NCBI GenBank assembly: GCA_029747585.1
Contig: JAPEVF010000149.1
Coordinates: forward strand, 1 to 64,000
Direction of reading: 5' to 3'
Source of the DNA: Pleurotus djamor
Lineage: Eukaryota > Basidiomycota > Agaricomycetes > Agaricales > Pleurotaceae
Length of the DNA stretch: 64,000 bases
This document shows positions 1 through 10,248 of the stretch, in pieces. The position numbers and the translations under genes were made by a program. The first letter of the stretch is position 1, and each line of letters starts with the position of its first letter. The notes beneath the pieces were generated by a model, which made no database searches, had not been told where the DNA came from, and worked only from the letters and a program-made list of their open reading frames with translations.

Positions 1-1084
1 GACGGTGGGTAACTGGAGGTATTCCTTCAATCGTTGCAGGAAGGCCTCCCTTTTCAGTTGTGGGAGGGATACTGATTTTCTATTGAGATCCCATTCAAAC
101 CCCACGTAGGTGAATTGAGAAGCAAAATCCTGTCCCTTCTCTGGATGCCAGGGGATACCAAGGCTCTCAATACGGGCCAGGGCATCGGCGCGACTGTAAG
201 GGTACGTGTTGTGCGCGATGGGAGATCGAAACACAACCATGTCGTCTGCCCACTTATATATACGTTGGACACCCAACTCCCTCCATATATCAAGAGCAGC
301 GTTGGCAACTTCGCCAGAGTTGCCTTCGGATGCTCGTGCGCCGAAAGGGCAAGAGTGCTGGATGTAGAATTCACCGGGCCTGGCTTGCATGACAAACCAC
401 TTCTTGTGCGCTGGAGCGATCGGTGTCCTACGATGGAATTTAGATATATCCAAGGTCATTGCTTGAGAGCCGGGCGGAGCCTTAGCAACCTACTTCAAGT
501 CAGAGGTGATTGAGTGTTCGATCAACTATGAAGCTCACCTCGTCGGCGACTTGTAAGACGCCATCGAATCGCGTTGGAAAATCACGAATATCGGAGTAAT
601 CATTGGTGGCAGGATAAGAGTTGGAACCCCTTGAGAAATCAGAGCAAAGTCGTAGTTTCGGCTCCTCTCCAAGTCCTTGAGGCTGCACGTTGACGGTGAT
701 GGGCGAACATTGGAAATGTCCACCGAGGATGCCTTCTACTACACTCTGCGAATAGGGACCGCTTAGGCGACCGGCTTGAACTTCCTCTGCAAAGTACTCA
801 TCGACAAATTCTGAGTGTTCCTGGACGGAGCGGCCGTTTTCCCAAGTTTGTGTCTGATCGAGCGACTCCGGGAAATCGCCCATGGGGAACCCACGCCGGA
901 GTTTATCGGTTAAATGAGGATATCGCGACTTGAGGTGAGGATAATTGGCAAAGAATCGATCAAATGCATCGGCTTTGTAAGGTGTTTCGATACGCAGTAG
1001 TATATCTGGGTTTGAGCTGGTATGACTGGCCGGTAATGGAGGGGGAGGAGAGAGAAGAGGGGGGATATCAGAGAGAGAAGACAT
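1..1084 (-). CDS. Reverse-transcriptase-domain protein, 3' end beyond window
   Basis: Minus-strand gene starting at the ATG at 1084. Exon 1 is 1084-539 (182 codons). A 49-base intron (490-538, GTGAGC..TAG with a CTGAC branch site) is followed by exon 2, 489-1, which runs off the window. Joined in phase, the protein shows reverse-transcriptase landmarks: a KLRLCSDFS stretch, then TLDISKFHRR (first palm Asp), a PFGARASEGN segment, and KWADDMVVF, the ADD catalytic box. The Pro-rich N-terminus leads into a segment typical of basidiomycete DIRS-like or other non-LTR-flanked RT genes. No gag, RNase H or recombinase is visible because the 3' part is missing. It could be a decaying retroelement ORF or a host-retained RT gene. 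The RT assignment is firm; the element class is inference. Confidence 0.72.
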
Positions 1085-1624
1085 GTCAAGGTGTCTCCTA
1101 GCTTTTCAGGAATTTGCTCTTTTATACCCACAAAGCCTCATGTATCGATGGCACAGTAGTATCGATAGCACGGTAGAAACACTAGATGATGTGCAGCGGA
1201 CATCGTCTATGTGAGATCGCAGTGATGGAACACTGGGGAAGGAAGTCCTTCGATATTCCAGATTCCAGGCCCAACTTCTTTCGAAGCCCCGAGAATTATC
1301 TCTCAAGGTCATAGGCCCAGGAGGATGGTGGATCGACACCCGATTAGGATCCAGGTGGGGGAGGATATCATTGTTGGGTATGCCATCGGCGTCGAGATGA
1401 GTGGAGGAGGAAAAATATCGACGCAGGAAGTAAGTTGAAGAGTGGCGTGGCACGTGGGATTCCGCTGAAACTTTCAAAAGCTAAATTTAGCCTTGGTACA
1501 CATGCCAGGCCATTCTCACTAGGGCACGAAGCCCATTAGGTTCCTAGTATTATCGTACACCTCCCTCTTTACCCACACAAACGAGGAACACGACTGCGAG
1601 TTGATCGCCATGGCTTGGGCAACG
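1085..1624. other. Intergenic stretch without a supported gene
   Basis: This lies upstream of the minus-strand RT gene and ends at the Ty3 element target site. A minus-strand open frame at 1106-1477 (123 codons) shows no domain I recognise. It may be part of the decayed 5' region of the RT element or simply chance. Confidence 0.4.
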
Positions 1625-1629
1625 GACGA

Positions 1630-2026
1630 TGTAACGGCTCGGACCTACTGTCCGTGTCTCTCCCCTTTGCTCTCCTCTTTTTCCCCCTCGTTCTCCTTTA
1701 CCTATACCCTCTACCCACATCGTTCCTTACCTGTCATTCTCTTACACCTTGGTACGCCGCTTTGCTATCCCAACCAACTTGGTACTGTCACTCTTTTACT
1801 AGTTATTCCATTGTTACTCCAGAACCCTTCGCCCTAGGACTACAGTATATAAGTGCTAGCTATGTATGCTCGTATTCCTCAGTGCTCCCAAATACCACGG
1901 CTTTAATCTGGTTATTCTCGGTCGCCTCTAAGCTTTCATCTCTCATCTCTCCTATCGCCTCCTATCGCCCCTCTCGTGTGTCGTGACCAAGTTCGGCCAT
2001 CCTCGACTTCAATTGCACACGCCACA
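1630..2026 (+). repeat. 5' LTR of the Ty3 element
   Basis: 397 bases, TGTAACGG...GCCACA. A TATATAA box lies at 1846-1852. The first about 225 bases are almost identical to the 3' LTR, while the part downstream of the TATA box differs at many positions. Confidence 0.93.
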
Positions 2027-2179
2027 TATTTTTAACCTCTCAATCGCCGTTTACTCTCTCGCCTAAAAACCCTCGCCTTCGGTAACTCACAGTCTGATCA
2101 ACTACGAGCGGCCGACCCCACCACCAACAACTCTATTTTCGCTACTTCGTCTATTTGCCCAAAACCCCAAAACTCCGCT

Positions 2180-5100
2180 ATGACACGTACCGCCACCATG
2201 GTTACGCGTAGCCGAGCTAACGCCGGACTCACTGGTGAGTCCCCTTTGACTTCTGCTCCCCCCACTGACCCTCGTGATGCCCCGGTATCCGATTCCGAGG
2301 CAAACCCTCACCCCTCCGCCAACCGTCGCACTCGCTCCTTGAGTGATGTTGCTGACCGGCGTGTACCCTCTTCGGAGGAGAATCCCTTTCGTACTAAAAG
2401 AGTAACCATACTCGAAAATAATAATGATTCTTCTTCCGATGAATTGCCTGACACGCCAAGTAAGGGTGATACAAACCAAAAAAATAAGAATAAGTTACCT
2501 TTGAAGGTTGCTCCCGCACTCAACCCGGAGCAGTCGGTAACCGTCGAGAAAGCTGCGAACAGCTTGTCGCAGCATCAGCGTGACTTGATTGCCAAAAGGC
2601 AACAAGCCTTACAGGAAGGTTCTCGGGCCCATGAGACTCCTGTATCCCTAGGAGAAGGCCCCTCCCAGGGAAAAGGAAAAGGTGTTGACCCTCGAAATTG
2701 GGGAAACCTTGATTTTTCGGATGATGACTTGGATCCGGAAGCACAGGCAAACGCAATGCGCCTGTGGAAGACCCTCCAGCGTGAACAAAGAAACCTTGGA
2801 GGAAGGTCTGGCCACCGCCAAGAGACCACGGAACCGGAACCATCGGTTCAAGACCAAATTCGGCAGCTGCAAAAGCAAAATGCTGAATTAATGGAGTTAG
2901 TCAAAAGTCTAACCGCACCTGAGTCTGGTCCAGGTATTCAGACCAAAAGGGTACGGACTGCCCTCCCACAGCCAGACCCAGTTTCAATCTCGCACGGCGT
3001 TGCGAGTGAATTGAGGAACATCCGAACTCCTCGAAACGAAGAGACCCCTCATAATCAGAGGGACATCCTACCAAGTAATCAAATCCCAAGGGAAAGCTAC
3101 TTGGGTCGAGCTTTCAACCATGCTCGAAGACGTGAGCGAGCTCCTAATCGCTCAGGAGGAAACACCACCCCTGGTTCGGATCCTTCGGACTCAGATGACA
3201 GCGATGACACCTATTCGGAGGTGGACAGCAGATCTGAGCGTTCGGAGAATTCTGATGCTCGATATCGGCGCCACCGGCGTAGGGAATACAAGAAGCGTCG
3301 AGCATTGATTAAACCGAACCCACCGGATAATTATGACGGAGAGGCCGATAACCAGGTCTTCTTCAAGTTCATGCACGAATATTCGATGTATGTCCAAGAA
3401 GGGAAGCTGCCCCGTCGTCAGAAAGTAGCAAAGGTTGGGCGATTCCTTACCGGAAAAGCTTATACTTTCTATATGCGTCAGGTCGCCTATGACGCACGTC
3501 GATGGACCCTGGACGAGTTCTTCACAGCCCTGTTTAACTACTGTTTCCCCGCGGACTATGTCTCGAAACAAAGACGACGCCTGCAAAAGTTGTATCAGCA
3601 TGATAAAAAGGTCAAGGAATATACCTCCGAGCTCATTGAGCTATTCACCATCATCGGTATGACTGATGAGAGAGAACGCGTGAATAAGTTATGGAATGGC
3701 TTACGATTTGATATCCAAAAGGATTTGTGGAAGGATCGTCTCAATCCTGAGACGGCGACGTGGGATCAAGTCGTTGAGGCTGCCGAAATCATTGAGATTT
3801 CGTTGTCCATTGGTGCTAGTCAACACTCGAGGGACCATCAGAAGAAGGGTGGTAACAATAAAGGGAACCACAAACCTTCAGGCTCAGGAAACTCCAAACC
3901 AGACCAGGGCAAGGGGAAACCTTCCAACCATGGTCAAGGAGGAGGATTCCACTCAAACCAGTCTCGCGCTGGTTCATCAAGGTTCAAGGACAATAAGCGT
4001 TCCTCGAACACTAAATCCGAGCGACCCAGGATGTCCGACGCCGAGATTGAACGTTTGAAGTCAGAAAGGCGCTGCTTTACTTGTAAGGAAGTTGGGCACA
4101 TGTCTCGACAGTGCCCTAAGGCTCACAATGTAGCCTCGTCGTCTTCGCGCGGACCTCCAGGTCTTCCCTCGCACAGTATTGGTGTTGAAATTGTTGAAGA
4201 CACTGAAGAACTTCGCGAAGCAGTTGACTGCGATGATATGGTTGACTACGTCGATGTTGGCTTCATGGGGTTTGATGTACCCCTCGAAGATATTCCCGAG
4301 GAGCCGGAGGACCTAAACGATTCCAATGAATGGTCAGACGAATACCGTCCGATTGGTGACATTCTATCTGAAGCCTGTGAACGGATTCTGCAACCCTACG
4401 CCTGGCATGACTTCCCAGGAGATGAAGGGGTCGAGCCTTTGCACGACATCTACCAAGGTCGTCGATTCACGGTGATGCAGATCTCCGATGAGCAGGTTGT
4501 CATCCACGACAACCGTTCCTTCGATCGGTATGAATACCTTGATAGGGAGCTCCTCTTGACTCCTGAATTCCGCCTGGTTGAGTGGTATGCTCTTCAAATG
4601 ACAGAAAGACACTTCCTGGACGCGTCGACCGCCCACGAGTATATGGACACGGAGCCTGTAGGTGATATCCTGTCAGAATTCGTAATAACGACACTCCGTG
4701 ACCACGCACCCCATTTCGGAGATGATTTTCTGTTATCCCCCGAAGAAATGGTTCACCCAGAGCGCTTCCGCACCCGCTGGGTTGACGATCGAGACGCGTA
4801 CGAAATTACAGATACTCGTACAGGATTCGTTGGAAACCTGGATACTGAATGGCTAATTGTTCACGGTTTCGACCTGGTCGCCTGGTATCAAGGAAGTCTA
4901 ATGGAATACTATGAGACCCTGGAATCCTACGAGTATACACTGGATCATGGTGGTCCATATGCTACAGATGTCGTAATAGGCAGCCATCGAGTCATCGACG
5001 GCCAGTTTGGAATCCGCTGGTCGATCCCAGACCAGATGTACATGATATCTGACACGGTCTGCGCAATCGCGTGTTTGATTGAGCGCGAATTAATCCATAA

Positions 5101-8100
5101 CCCGCGATTCGACCTCAGGAACTGGTATTCGCGTCGAACGATGGAGTTGTTTGACTTTCGACTCGAGCCCGACGAAGAATGGGTCCTTGAGTTTCTTCGT
5201 ATGGCTGAATCCACCTTCTCGCCGGAGCAAATCGAGACCATTCTTCAGATAATGGAGTTCCTTGATCAAACCGGCGCCGAAACCATTAGTGTTGAGGTCG
5301 GATCAGACGGCGTTGTCAGCCTGGAAGAAGTCCCCGCATCCGAAGGGGATGGCAGCGAAGAGTCCGATGATGATGACGGGCTCGATACTATTGGGACCCT
5401 TCAGATGTTGGGAATACAAGTGGAACAGGGGGCTTACCCTGCACTCCAGCGAAACGCCGCAATGGCTAAAGACCCTACGCGGCTGGTACCTAGACCTCTG
5501 GTGGTTAACGTTAAAGTCAATGGCCATCCCGCGCGAGCCTTGATTGACTCCGGCTCGCTGGGTGATTTCATGTCTACAAATCTAGCAACGCAGTTAGGTT
5601 TGAAGATGATGCAGCTGTCAAAACCCTTACCAGTTCAGCTTGCAGTTCAAGGTTCACGCTCGAAGGTGAACTTCGGTTGTCGAGCAAAGCTTGAGTACCA
5701 CACGATTTCTGAAGAGCGATATTTTGATGTTATCAACGTGTCCAACTATGATTTGATTCTGGGAACGCCGTTTCTATTTCAGCATCAAATAACGATGAGT
5801 GTGAACCCACCTAAGGTTACCATCGGCTCGAGAACCTCGGCTCCGATCAAGGGAGTTGGTGTGGCTAAGCTTGCGTCGCAGGCGATCCATGTTCCTAGCG
5901 AGGATGAACTCGAACGAGTCCGCGAGGAGCTGAAGCGATACGCTGAGCCCCTGTGTGTACCGGCAGAGGAGACCCCTTTACCCCCTCTGCGAGCTATCAA
6001 TCACGAAATACCACTGATTGACGAAAACAAGACCTACCACTGGCGTCCGTCTCGTTGTCCTGAGCCACTACGAGACCAGTGGAACCAAAAGCGTGCCAAT
6101 TACATCAAAACCGGCCGCTGGAAGTTCACATCAGCTGGGAATGCCATCCCCATGATGTTGATCTACAAACCGGGAACGAAATTGCTTCGGGTTGTGAATG
6201 ACCTTCGAGAACGTAACGCGAACACCAAGAAGATGTCCTCGCCGTTGCCGGTTATCGATGCCATCCTCCGTCATGTAGCACGAGCTCGATTCTTCAGCTT
6301 GGTTGACGGTCAGAACGCCTATGAGCAGATAAGGGTTATACCTGCTCATGTATCTCGTACAACGGTGACTACGCCCGACGGTAACATGCAATCGTTAGTG
6401 ATGCAACAAGGAGATTGCAACGCACCGGCGACGTACCAGGCGCTGATGAATCACTTGTTCGCTCCGTACATCGGCGTCTTCATGTATGTATATCTTGACG
6501 ATATAATTATCTTCTCGAACTCGCTAGAAGAGCACATTAAACATGTTAAGCTCGTTCTTGACATCCTGAAACGCGAGAAGCTTTACCTTGCCGCGCACAA
6601 GCTTCATTTTTTATGCAAGGAGCTTCGGGTACTGGGTCGTATTGTCGACGAGGGTGGAATTCGAATGGACCCCGACAAGGTCGACTCGGTTTTGAAGTGG
6701 AAAGTCCCCAACAATAGGACTCTCCTTCGTGGCTTCTTGGGCGCGGTGGGATATCTTGCTGATGACATCGCACGGGTTCGTATCCCTATGGGAATTTTGT
6801 CATCGTTAACTGGGGATACCGTGCCTTTTCGCTGGGAGTTTACTCACCAGCGTGCGTTTGAGGACATTAAGCAGCTTGTCCACCAGCACAGAGACGTTCG
6901 TCGAAAGCCTCTGGATTACTCGGAGGGCGCGCCGCCTATTTGGGTTGTAACTGATGGATGTGCAACTGGAATTGCTGGCGTGGTCAGTCAAGGAAAAGAC
7001 TGGAAGACAGCGGACGTAGCTGCCTTTTTCTCTGCGAAGCTCAACCCTGCCCAACAGAACTACCCAGTCCATGAAATTGAGATGCTTGCGGGTGTCGAGA
7101 CGATGTTGCGCCATCGGGACATCTTGCAAGGCGCAAATTTTAAATGGTTAACAGACCATAAAGGCTTGATTCACTTACTGAATCAAAAGAACCTCTCTGG
7201 ACGACAAGCCAGATGGTTGGAAAAGATTTCTGAGTTCGACTTCGTGCCCGAATACATCCCAGGGACCGAGAATGTCTTGAGTGATGCCCTGTCGCGTTTA
7301 TACGCGTCAGATGACAAGGAGACCAAGCGTTCGCCTTCGGAGTACGCGTATCTTGACGTGGACGATGATATGCCAGGTTTAATCGCTGCACCTGTGTCTC
7401 TTGAGACAGAGTCTGAGCCAAGGTACAACCTAAGGAAGAATAGGAGGCTCACCGAGAAAGCTAGGGCGCTCCTAGAACCTGAGGAGGCTGCTCCTAGTCC
7501 TCCTGAATCGTCTGGTTTCGTTCGCAAATCCCTAGGCAAACGAAAGGAGGGCGGGACTGGTAAAAGAAAAGAAAACCAACACTCACCCATGGCCTTGGAC
7601 GTCGTCGAAGACAGCGTGGACGAAATGCCGTCATCCGCTGATCCCGGTTTTGGTATCCCTGATCAACCTCCCACGGAAGCTTCTTCGCTCCCACCACCAC
7701 CTTCTCTGCTCGATGTCATCGGCAACGACGAGCACGGCTTGGACATTCCTGCCTCCCTTCTCAGCCGCTACGGCGAGGACAAGTTCTTCCAAGCCATCAT
7801 TGAAGACCCTCGAAGCCACAAGAACTTCGAGTACAACAACGGCCTCCTGTACCTCAAGACAAAGGACAGGACCGCACTGTGTATCCCCCACATCAAGGTG
7901 GGAGGGCGTAACATCCGAGAGATCGTCATCTCGGAAGCCCACTCGCTCCTTGCGCATCTAGGAGCCAGCAAGACAATCGCCTACCTTCGTGACCACGTCT
8001 GGTGGAAGGACCTGGTGAAGGATACTCAGGCTTTCTGCGAGTCATGCACTACCTGCCTGCGCTTGAAACCGAGCAACCAGAAGCCTTATGGCTTACTCAA

Positions 8101-10213
8101 CCCGCTCCCAGTCGCCTCGTACCCCTGGGAAGCCATCGGCGTTGACTTCATTGGTCCCTTACCGGAATCAAGTAACCGCGACGCGACCTACGACTCCATT
8201 ACGGTCGTCATCGACTTGCTGACGGCCATGGTCCACCTCGTACCCAGCCGCACCACGTACACGGCTCGAAACATAGCTGAACTGATATTTGGTGAAGTCT
8301 ACAAACTTCATGGTCTCCCTCGACGCATCGTAAGCGATCGTGATGTGCTCTTTACTAGCCAATTTTGGCAGCACTTACACAGACTCATAGGGACTCAGTT
8401 GAACATGTCTAGCGCATACCACCCCGAGTCAGATGGTTCCACCGAACGCGCCAACCGAACCATCACTCAAATGATTCGGTCGTGTATCCATCCCTCTCAG
8501 CGCGATTGGGTCTCCAAGCTACCGGCCATCGAATTCGCCATTAACATCTCGCGCTCAGAAAGCACGGGATACTCCCCCTTCTTCCTCAACTCAGGACGAA
8601 CTCCCCGACCCTTTATTTGGGACTCGAATCAAGCCGTCGAATTCCCTGGTGTCCGCGTTTTCGCCCAGAAGATTCGATACGCGGTCATGGCTGCTCACGA
8701 TAGCATCCTAGCAGCTCGCATCAAGCAAACTAGGGATGCGAACCGCCACCGCCGCCCTGCTCCTTTCGCCGTTGACGATCTGGTATACATTTCCACCAAG
8801 AACCTCTCGTTTCCGAAGGGACTCGCACGCAAGTTTGTACCAAAGTATATTGGACCATACAAGGTCATACGCGACTTCAAGAACGATACATTCGAACTTG
8901 AATTATCTGCTCGCCTCAAACAACGAGGAGTTCACCCTTCGTTCCACGCATCGTTGCTTCGGATCCACATCCCGAACGACGACCGCCTCTTCCCTGGCAG
9001 GCACGATAGCCAGCTCATCGACGAGGACGATCGTATAGAATCCGAATGGGCTGTTGACGCCATCGTTTCGCACTACGGCTCAAAGAAGGATGCCGTTTTC
9101 CAAATACGTTGGACTTCGGGTGACCTAACATGGCTCCCGTACTACCATGTAAGTCACCTGCACGCTTTGACATCTTACCTGGAAGTCTTAGGTGTCCCGG
9201 ACATTCGCCGACTACCCCCTGGCACCGGCACACCTCCCGACGACGACCCTCAAGTCTTCAGTGGCTCTTTAGCCTTCCAAATCGAGCCTACCCCCTCTCC
9301 TCTCCCTATAAAGACCACCTACAATCCTCTTTCCTCCTCATCTCGTCGTCCCCGTCGTTTTCCCAAACACTCACCTTCCTTCCTATCAAAAAACAAAAAC
9401 ACTCCTTCTTCTCCTCGTCGTCCTCGTACCATCCGTCGCACCCCCATCTCCTCGTGCTGTAATCACTGCCGCCTCCGATTCCCACCTCGTCGTAACCACC
9501 ACCGTCGCCGCCGCACCTATCACCCAAAAAGAATGCCCCAGACATTCAAATACTTCAAGGTCGCCGGAGCTCACTCCTACTCCCTCACCGACCCCGTCAC
9601 CGACGCTGTTACGACCTACTCCGGCGAGCAGCTCAAGGACTACATCCGCTACGACCGCGATCTTCGCCAGGGTGATGTACGTCCCACCGACCCTTCCCCA
9701 TGCGGTTATGCCGACTTCGCCGAGCGGTTCAACCTCGAAAAAGGTGTACACACCAAATTCAGCACCTTCAACAGTGACGGTGTACTCAATGTGGCTGGTC
9801 CTCAACTGGGGTATCGCGCCATCATCCCCGATGGAGGCTACGAGACAGATGCTCCTGCCCCTCGTCGTGCCCCTGCTGCCCCTGTTTCCAAACCCACTAC
9901 ATCAGTTTCGGCTCCCGCCTCCCCTTCCACTGAGGTTCTCACTCCCCAACGTCGCGAACTCATCAGCGANATTCTCTGGGACCAAGCCGAGAACAACATC
10001 CGTCAGAAGAAGCGCCGCGACGCTCACATCGCCGCACGCAAAGCTCTCAAGGCTCAAAAGGCCAAGGAACGCAAGGAGACTCGTGCCGAGCGCATTCGCA
10101 ACACCGACGCTCCCACCGGCACTTCCCCCTTCGCTGCCGCCTCTTCCTCCTCCTCTTCCTCCATCAACCTCGACGACATGGATGAAGATACTCCCGTCAA
10201 GAAGACCGCTTAG
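2180..10213 (+). CDS. Ty3/gypsy Gag-Pol polyprotein with chromodomain and extra modules
   Basis: A single 2,677-codon frame. The first ATG is 2180. A second in-frame ATG at 2198 has a better context (GCCACCATGG) and may be the real start. Visible domains: retrotransposon gag (about 370-560); CCHC zinc knuckle CFTCKEVGHMSRQC (from 632); an unusual acidic insert with three related modules (724-998); aspartic protease, LIDSGSLGD (Asp 1123); RT with FFSLVDGQNA and YVYLDDIIIF (YLDD near 1438); RNase H, VVTDGCATG (about 1590); integrase with an HHCC region and Asp 1989, Asp 2053, Glu 2089, i.e. D-D-35-E; and a chromodomain-like segment (about 2289-2340). The tail beyond 2340 is Ser/Pro/Arg-rich, then becomes an ordered-looking module from Met 2452. 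One N (codon about 2597) does not break the frame. Gag and Pol are fused without frameshift. Confidence 0.95.
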   Translation: MTRTATMVTRSRANAGLTGESPLTSAPPTDPRDAPVSDSEANPHPSANRRTRSLSDVADRRVPSSEENPFRTKRVTILENNNDSSSDELPDTPSKGDTNQKNKNKLPLKVAPALNPEQSVTVEKAANSLSQHQRDLIAKRQQALQEGSRAHETPVSLGEGPSQGKGKGVDPRNWGNLDFSDDDLDPEAQANAMRLWKTLQREQRNLGGRSGHRQETTEPEPSVQDQIRQLQKQNAELMELVKSLTAPESGPGIQTKRVRTALPQPDPVSISHGVASELRNIRTPRNEETPHNQRDILPSNQIPRESYLGRAFNHARRRERAPNRSGGNTTPGSDPSDSDDSDDTYSEVDSRSERSENSDARYRRHRRREYKKRRALIKPNPPDNYDGEADNQVFFKFMHEYSMYVQEGKLPRRQKVAKVGRFLTGKAYTFYMRQVAYDARRWTLDEFFTALFNYCFPADYVSKQRRRLQKLYQHDKKVKEYTSELIELFTIIGMTDERERVNKLWNGLRFDIQKDLWKDRLNPETATWDQVVEAAEIIEISLSIGASQHSRDHQKKGGNNKGNHKPSGSGNSKPDQGKGKPSNHGQGGGFHSNQSRAGSSRFKDNKRSSNTKSERPRMSDAEIERLKSERRCFTCKEVGHMSRQCPKAHNVASSSSRGPPGLPSHSIGVEIVEDTEELREAVDCDDMVDYVDVGFMGFDVPLEDIPEEPEDLNDSNEWSDEYRPIGDILSEACERILQPYAWHDFPGDEGVEPLHDIYQGRRFTVMQISDEQVVIHDNRSFDRYEYLDRELLLTPEFRLVEWYALQMTERHFLDASTAHEYMDTEPVGDILSEFVITTLRDHAPHFGDDFLLSPEEMVHPERFRTRWVDDRDAYEITDTRTGFVGNLDTEWLIVHGFDLVAWYQGSLMEYYETLESYEYTLDHGGPYATDVVIGSHRVIDGQFGIRWSIPDQMYMISDTVCAIACLIERELIHNPRFDLRNWYSRRTMELFDFRLEPDEEWVLEFLRMAESTFSPEQIETILQIMEFLDQTGAETISVEVGSDGVVSLEEVPASEGDGSEESDDDDGLDTIGTLQMLGIQVEQGAYPALQRNAAMAKDPTRLVPRPLVVNVKVNGHPARALIDSGSLGDFMSTNLATQLGLKMMQLSKPLPVQLAVQGSRSKVNFGCRAKLEYHTISEERYFDVINVSNYDLILGTPFLFQHQITMSVNPPKVTIGSRTSAPIKGVGVAKLASQAIHVPSEDELERVREELKRYAEPLCVPAEETPLPPLRAINHEIPLIDENKTYHWRPSRCPEPLRDQWNQKRANYIKTGRWKFTSAGNAIPMMLIYKPGTKLLRVVNDLRERNANTKKMSSPLPVIDAILRHVARARFFSLVDGQNAYEQIRVIPAHVSRTTVTTPDGNMQSLVMQQGDCNAPATYQALMNHLFAPYIGVFMYVYLDDIIIFSNSLEEHIKHVKLVLDILKREKLYLAAHKLHFLCKELRVLGRIVDEGGIRMDPDKVDSVLKWKVPNNRTLLRGFLGAVGYLADDIARVRIPMGILSSLTGDTVPFRWEFTHQRAFEDIKQLVHQHRDVRRKPLDYSEGAPPIWVVTDGCATGIAGVVSQGKDWKTADVAAFFSAKLNPAQQNYPVHEIEMLAGVETMLRHRDILQGANFKWLTDHKGLIHLLNQKNLSGRQARWLEKISEFDFVPEYIPGTENVLSDALSRLYASDDKETKRSPSEYAYLDVDDDMPGLIAAPVSLETESEPRYNLRKNRRLTEKARALLEPEEAAPSPPESSGFVRKSLGKRKEGGTGKRKENQHSPMALDVVEDSVDEMPSSADPGFGIPDQPPTEASSLPPPPSLLDVIGNDEHGLDIPASLLSRYGEDKFFQAIIEDPRSHKNFEYNNGLLYLKTKDRTALCIPHIKVGGRNIREIVISEAHSLLAHLGASKTIAYLRDHVWWKDLVKDTQAFCESCTTCLRLKPSNQKPYGLLNPLPVASYPWEAIGVDFIGPLPESSNRDATYDSITVVIDLLTAMVHLVPSRTTYTARNIAELIFGEVYKLHGLPRRIVSDRDVLFTSQFWQHLHRLIGTQLNMSSAYHPESDGSTERANRTITQMIRSCIHPSQRDWVSKLPAIEFAINISRSESTGYSPFFLNSGRTPRPFIWDSNQAVEFPGVRVFAQKIRYAVMAAHDSILAARIKQTRDANRHRRPAPFAVDDLVYISTKNLSFPKGLARKFVPKYIGPYKVIRDFKNDTFELELSARLKQRGVHPSFHASLLRIHIPNDDRLFPGRHDSQLIDEDDRIESEWAVDAIVSHYGSKKDAVFQIRWTSGDLTWLPYYHVSHLHALTSYLEVLGVPDIRRLPPGTGTPPDDDPQVFSGSLAFQIEPTPSPLPIKTTYNPLSSSSRRPRRFPKHSPSFLSKNKNTPSSPRRPRTIRRTPISSCCNHCRLRFPPRRNHHRRRRTYHPKRMPQTFKYFKVAGAHSYSLTDPVTDAVTTYSGEQLKDYIRYDRDLRQGDVRPTDPSPCGYADFAERFNLEKGVHTKFSTFNSDGVLNVAGPQLGYRAIIPDGGYETDAPAPRRAPAAPVSKPTTSVSAPASPSTEVLTPQRRELISXILWDQAENNIRQKKRRDAHIAARKALKAQKAKERKETRAERIRNTDAPTGTSPFAAASSSSSSSINLDDMDEDTPVKKTA
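9533..10213 (+). other. C-terminal module of the Ty3 frame, possible separate ORF
   Basis: From the Met at 9533 the frame encodes 226 residues that look like an ordered N-terminal half (TFKYFKVAGAHSYSL..., GEQLKDYIRYDRDL) and a basic/Ala-rich tail. The 290 bases before it read as low-complexity Ser/Arg/His, as an untranslated leader would. A CCTATAAAG sequence stands at 9304-9312. A separately expressed third ORF is therefore possible, but it is also simply in frame with pol. I do not recognise the domain. Confidence 0.45.
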
Positions 10214-10248
10214 GTTGCAGTTCACACAGTGAACCGCGGAGGGCGTAT

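Noticed and set aside
1601..1986. Open frames inside the 5' LTR (and the copy at 10285-10752)
   Set aside because: They follow the LTR repeat itself and have no coding pattern.
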